The notes beneath the pieces were generated by a model. That model had not been told where the DNA came from, searched no databases, and saw only the letters and a list, made by a program, of their open reading frames with translations. The position numbers were made by a program, and so were the translations under genes. Of a DNA stretch of 64,000 bases, positions 60,269 to 64,000 are shown in pieces; the first letter of the stretch is position 1, and each line of letters begins with the position of its first letter. The stretch is from assembly GCA_002914805.1 (NCBI GenBank), contig JXTB01000493.1, positions 238,898 through 302,897 on the forward strand, given 5' to 3'. The stretch is from Parasponia andersonii (taxonomy: Eukaryota; Streptophyta; Magnoliopsida; Rosales; Cannabaceae).

Positions 60269-61929
60269 TATTAGGAATATGCCCTAGAAAGCAGTTTCTT
60301 TGTTTGGCATTTTAAACAGTATTTTTTGAATTTAAGTGTTATCTATTTGTAAATTCCATATTATATCCCAATAATATACATGTGATGTTTATGTTTTCTA
60401 TTATGCAAACGTCTAAAAGTTTCAATGACAAATATTGAGTAATAAATAATTGTTCATGTGAAGTGTTCACATGTGGGAGACTAAATTATTTATTTCATTA
60501 TGTCTAAATTAAAAGTTAACATTCTACAAATAAAGATGGAATACTTTATTTTACCATAGAATGTAGTGTTGCTATTTCAACGGGATTGATGAAGTCTCCA
60601 ATCATCGAAGTATCCGACTTCAGATAGAATAACTAGTATGTTATAAGAAAGTTATAAGTGCATTGAACTGAACTAAGTGAAAATAGAATTTGAAGTTAAG
60701 TGTCGTAACTCAATATTCTATCGTTCACTAATCTAGCACTATTGCAAGATTACTTTAATCCTAGTGATTGTCGGACTTACTTTCATTAGTTTTTTCTTTT
60801 TGACTTACTAAAGGACTAGTTCCGATTATATGGTTCGAACTCCGGTATCTTGGAAGATAAGATTTGTGAATTGACGAGAACGTCTTTCATGATTTGGACA
60901 TCATACATATAATGTCACTTTGAGTTTTTTCAAGAACTTGGATAATAAAAAACCAGGCGCTAGGTATTCACTTTGTGAATTTAACTGTATTTGTATGGGC
61001 AGTTACAAACACCGTAGTCAATTATTATCCATTAGATGAAAAATGACTACTCAAAGGTAAATATGTACTAGAGGGGTAATACGGTAATTTTACCTCACTA
61101 GTATGGTATTGCATCGGGAGTATATTTACAGGTATAGTTTATGCTAAATGGATCAAGTTAATTAAAGTGTTAATTAACTTCACAGAAAATATATGACATT
61201 TAGTCTAAGAGTGCAATATTAGGCCTATAGTGGAGTACCCCAATATTAATGGATGTGGCACAGTCATAATTAAGAGTTAATTATGATTATAGGTAGTTGT
61301 CCTATTGGAACTTAGACTATTTGGATCTATAAGGTCCCCTGTCTAGCTCACATATAGCCCAATAACTAATTAAATGGCCAGTTGAGCCCAATAAGCCCAT
61401 TAAGGTTTACATCTCTTTAAATACTTAAGAGAAAAGTTCTCCTAAGTCACTCTAAGGGTTGTACACGCTACTCATGTACAGAAACTGTGCATTTTTGTGC
61501 GACAGAGAGAAAAAGAGAGAGTGAGGGAGACAAGCCACCGTGGGAGAAGTCTCGTGTTTGTTTATGGCTGCTAAGGGAGAGATACCCATGGTCGTAGACG
61601 TGCACTCAAGGAGAAGGAAGATCATCTTTTGGATTATTCGCTCATTTCTTATTAGGAATCAAGAAGGTGCCCATACACCGGATCATTCAACGGGCTCTAG
61701 AGAATAGATGAGAAGACTCAATGATTGTGAAATGCTTCCAAGTTTTATCTAAACTAAGATTCATGAATTGATTTATGTTAGATCAATGATCCTATGTTTT
61801 TATTTTGTAAAGTTTCAAGAAAAATTTTAAAACATCTATTCCGTTACGTTCTTGATTTGTTTACGAAATTGCAGAAATCATTTTCGCAAAAATCATTTTT
61901 CGAGATTTATTGATTCGGAATTTCCAGTA
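60269..61929 (+). mobile_element. Solo LTR of the Copia A family
   Basis: 1661 bases aligning over their length with the reverse complement of the Copia A LTR (25026-26673). Flanked by GTATC at 60264-60268 and 61930-61934, a 5-bp target duplication. The ends read TATTAGG...CCAGTA, consistent with TG...CA altered by transitions. No internal domain remains, so the element was lost by LTR-LTR recombination. It is nested inside the larger LTR-like insert. Confidence 0.85.
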
Positions 61930-62855
61930 GTATCAAGTGGAGAATTGAAATAACAAAACAAAACCTAGGAAGAAGAACTAGTAGAATTACCTTGACTAGT
62001 TTTGACCTATCTTGCTTCCTTGAGCTCCAAATTGAGTTCTACCATTTGGAAACTCTTAGATATGGATAAGGTGGGTTGAGAGAAGTATAGAAACTGGCTG
62101 GAGTGGTTCAAGTCGTGGCTAGGGAGGAAAAGGAAAGAAATGACCAGATTTGGTCAAAAATCAATACTTAAAGGCTAAGAATGGCATAACTTAAATTCTA
62201 AGAGGTATTTTGGGTATTTTGCATCTTACTTTCCATGTGTCCAGCTCTAAAACATCCTTAGTATACACCACGTTACTGGTCAATCCTATACACTCAAGTC
62301 TAGACCAAAATGGTGAAACCTAGCTTAGAAAGTGAAGTCTAGTCATACTTTGACTTATGATCCTATATGGCCAATCTTATTGTAATTTGGTGGAACCTAG
62401 CCCCATAACCAATCATTAAACATAAAAAGAAAGTCAATTATACTCTAATTGATGATACAAACATAGTATAATTGCCCAATTAATAGAATGCACAAAGATG
62501 ATATTACGCGATTAAGTTGAATCTAAGCTAGCTTAGTGTAATTAAACACGGTTCAGTACAGTGACTGCCGCCTTGTGCTTACCTAGAAAGAACATGTTGA
62601 AAATTCTAGAAATGAGTCATAAACATTAAATTAAAGCTATTTGATGTGCTAAATGCACAGTGAATTTGGCTCCGAAAAGCGTGAAAAATATATTTTACCG
62701 AAAAACTACTATTTGACCAAGTTCTCAACAGACATGATTTTTAATATATGTGCATATCGTATTATTATTCATGAATGTATTCTTTGTTCTTTTCACATAC
62801 CAAACTCTGTCTTTGAGGGTATTGAGCCTTTACACTACATAAGAATACTTTGACA

Positions 62856-63069
62856 ACCATTAGAATAATAATATATATTAAAAGCATTTAATGATCAAAA
62901 TGAGCAATTTATCATAAAATTGACACTAGTTTCATGATATGTCTATTATGTAATATGAACATACCATTAGAATAATAATATATATTAAACGCATTTAACG
63001 ATCAAAATGAGCAATTTATCACAAAATTGACACTAGTTTCATGATATGTCTATTATGTAATATGAATAA
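62856..63069 (+). repeat. 107-bp tandem duplication
   Basis: Units 62856-62962 and 62963-63069 are nearly identical, beginning ACCATTAGAATAATAATAT. The few differences are C/T and A/C changes. Lies near the right end of the LTR-like insert. Confidence 0.88.
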
Positions 63070-63422
63070 GTTTATTATTGACTTATTATATATGTGAGAA
63101 ACTTGGGCCTTACAATTCCTCATTAGTATTAGTAACCCACAACGGCAACAAGGGAAATATAAAAGAACAGAAAAAATAATTTCAAAAATATTTCTAGTGT
63201 ATACTGATGGACAAATAGAGTGGGACATCAGTTATTTTTATCTTTTAAAAGGGAAGTGAGTACAAACAGTGAATAGTATAACACATTCAAAGAAGAATTA
63301 AGAATCCTAATGCTTATGACTACTAATTGATAAAATGCAGCATGTAGTGGAACACAAAATGGGATAGCTAATAAAGATACGGATAGGAAAGAAAGTTGCC
63401 AATCCAGAAAGAATCATGAACT

Positions 63423-63584
63423 TGCAGATTGTTCCAGTCAGTAGTATCCTTATTGAGAAGATATTTTCATTTCGTCCTTCAACTACGACCAAAATGCTTG
63501 ACCTGCATGACCTTGGGCAATATAGTCTTGTCCATCCTATCTTCTCCAGTAGGGGTAGAGAAATCACGAGTGTAGATATCATCC
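63423..63584 (-). pseudogene. MFAP1 exon 1 fragment, copy B
   Basis: Matches the last about 160 bases of MFAP1 exon 1 (19143-19301): DDIYTRDFS-PTGEDRMDK and VMQVKHFGRS, after which a stop replaces G and the frame degenerates. The splice donor GTAAGT has become GCAAGT. The upstream part is missing because the duplication ends at 63584. With the last exon at 45443-45557 it forms a split, dead copy. Confidence 0.88.
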
Positions 63585-64000
63585 ACGTTGGTATTTTAAA
63601 AACGACTTTTGTAGAGGAAGATTGACCCAGGAATATTCAAAATTTTTCTCAAAACAATTGAGTATATAACTGCATAGTATTAATTCATTGCAGATAAGAA
63701 TATATAAAGAGAATAGATCTAATTCCTCTTGTAGTCTATCAGCGGATCCTAATTTTACTGTCTTTTAAACTACGATATTCCAATTTAAGCCTAAAACACA
63801 ACTGGATAAAGGTGTGAGTGTTGTATATAATTTCTTTAAACTCACACTTTAGGCTCTTATAATATTTTCAACACATTTGATTGCAAGAGTTTATTCTACA
63901 GAGAATAGGAAAACTTTCTTCTTCTTCTCTCTAGGTTATGAAGGCTCTGTAGAAAATAATACATAATTTTTTTTTGCTAGGGTTGGTTTTATATATATAT
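63585..64000. other. Sequence beyond the duplication edge, unassigned
   Basis: Does not continue MFAP1. Moderately AT-rich, no open frame of note. It could be the edge of another repeat running out of the window. Confidence 0.5.

Larger units (their letters stand above)
57842..63114. mobile_element. Large LTR-like insertion (probable Gypsy solo LTR) with nested elements
   Basis: Compared with copy A (near 18836), copy B is interrupted by 5273 bases that begin TGTTACGCCC and end GGCCTTACA. Flanks are ATACC (57837-57841) and ATTCC (63115-63119), a 5-bp target duplication with one mismatch. There is no coding sequence. Removing the nested Copia solo LTR leaves about 3.6 kb. TG...CA ends, a 5-bp duplication and no internal genes fit a solo LTR of a long-LTR Gypsy lineage; a non-autonomous element is the alternative. 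Confidence 0.75.
36022..63584. repeat. Segmental duplication, copy B (27.6 kb after insertions)
   Basis: Direct-orientation copy of 11984-19301. Aligned blocks: 36022-37098, 41474-45834, 57571-57841 and 63115-63584. Between them lie a LINE (37099-41473), Copia B (45835-57570) and a large LTR-like insert (57842-63114). It ends inside MFAP1 exon 1 at GATATCATCC (63584). Copy A positions 18175-18553 are missing at the Copia B junction. Confidence 0.9.

Noticed and set aside
63019-63228. Minus-strand frame also seen at 18736-18945
   Set aside because: It is MFAP1 intron sequence present in both duplicates, with a frame kept by chance and no domain.

Overview
The window is nuclear DNA from a eudicot plant. 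The evidence is AT-rich intergenic DNA, short exons with GT-AG introns, plant-type ferric reductase and zeta-class glutathione transferase genes, and nested Copia, Gypsy and LINE retrotransposons. The sequence alone does not name the species.

Layout. 1-4237 is gene-free and holds a fold-back MITE, a 93-bp tandem duplication and an (AT)n tract. 4238-9830 (-) is a complete nine-exon ferric-chelate reductase gene of the FRO6/FRO7 type (740 codons by my splicing). 12120-15892 (+) is a complete ten-exon zeta-class GST / maleylacetoacetate isomerase gene (225 codons), whose first intron appears to be a GC-AG intron directly after the ATG. 17782-20329 (-) is a two-coding-exon gene for the spliceosomal protein MFAP1 (433 codons), convergent with the GST gene. 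20690-25025 is gene-poor. 25026-32680 is a decayed Copia element (-) that ends in a striking GC-rich tandem array. 32680-34050 is the 3' end of a Gypsy element (+). 34198-35081 is a three-unit tandem array of about 300 bp per unit.

From 36022 to 63584 the sequence 11984-19301 (GST gene, spacer and 3' half of MFAP1) is repeated in the same orientation, expanded from 7.3 kb to 27.6 kb by nested insertions. A 4.4-kb 5'-truncated LINE with target duplication sits in intron 5 of the second GST gene, whose ten exons remain open. A defective Copia element with an extra envelope-like 3' reading frame lies at 45835-57570. A large LTR-like insertion at 57842-63114 itself contains a Copia solo LTR and a tiny LINE tail. 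The second MFAP1 copy is a split pseudogene.

The three single-copy genes are unrelated housekeeping functions: iron reduction at a membrane, tyrosine catabolism, and pre-mRNA splicing. I see no operon-like cooperation. The main biology of the window is the segmental duplication, the survival of two GST reading frames, their mosaic divergence, and the layered transposon history.
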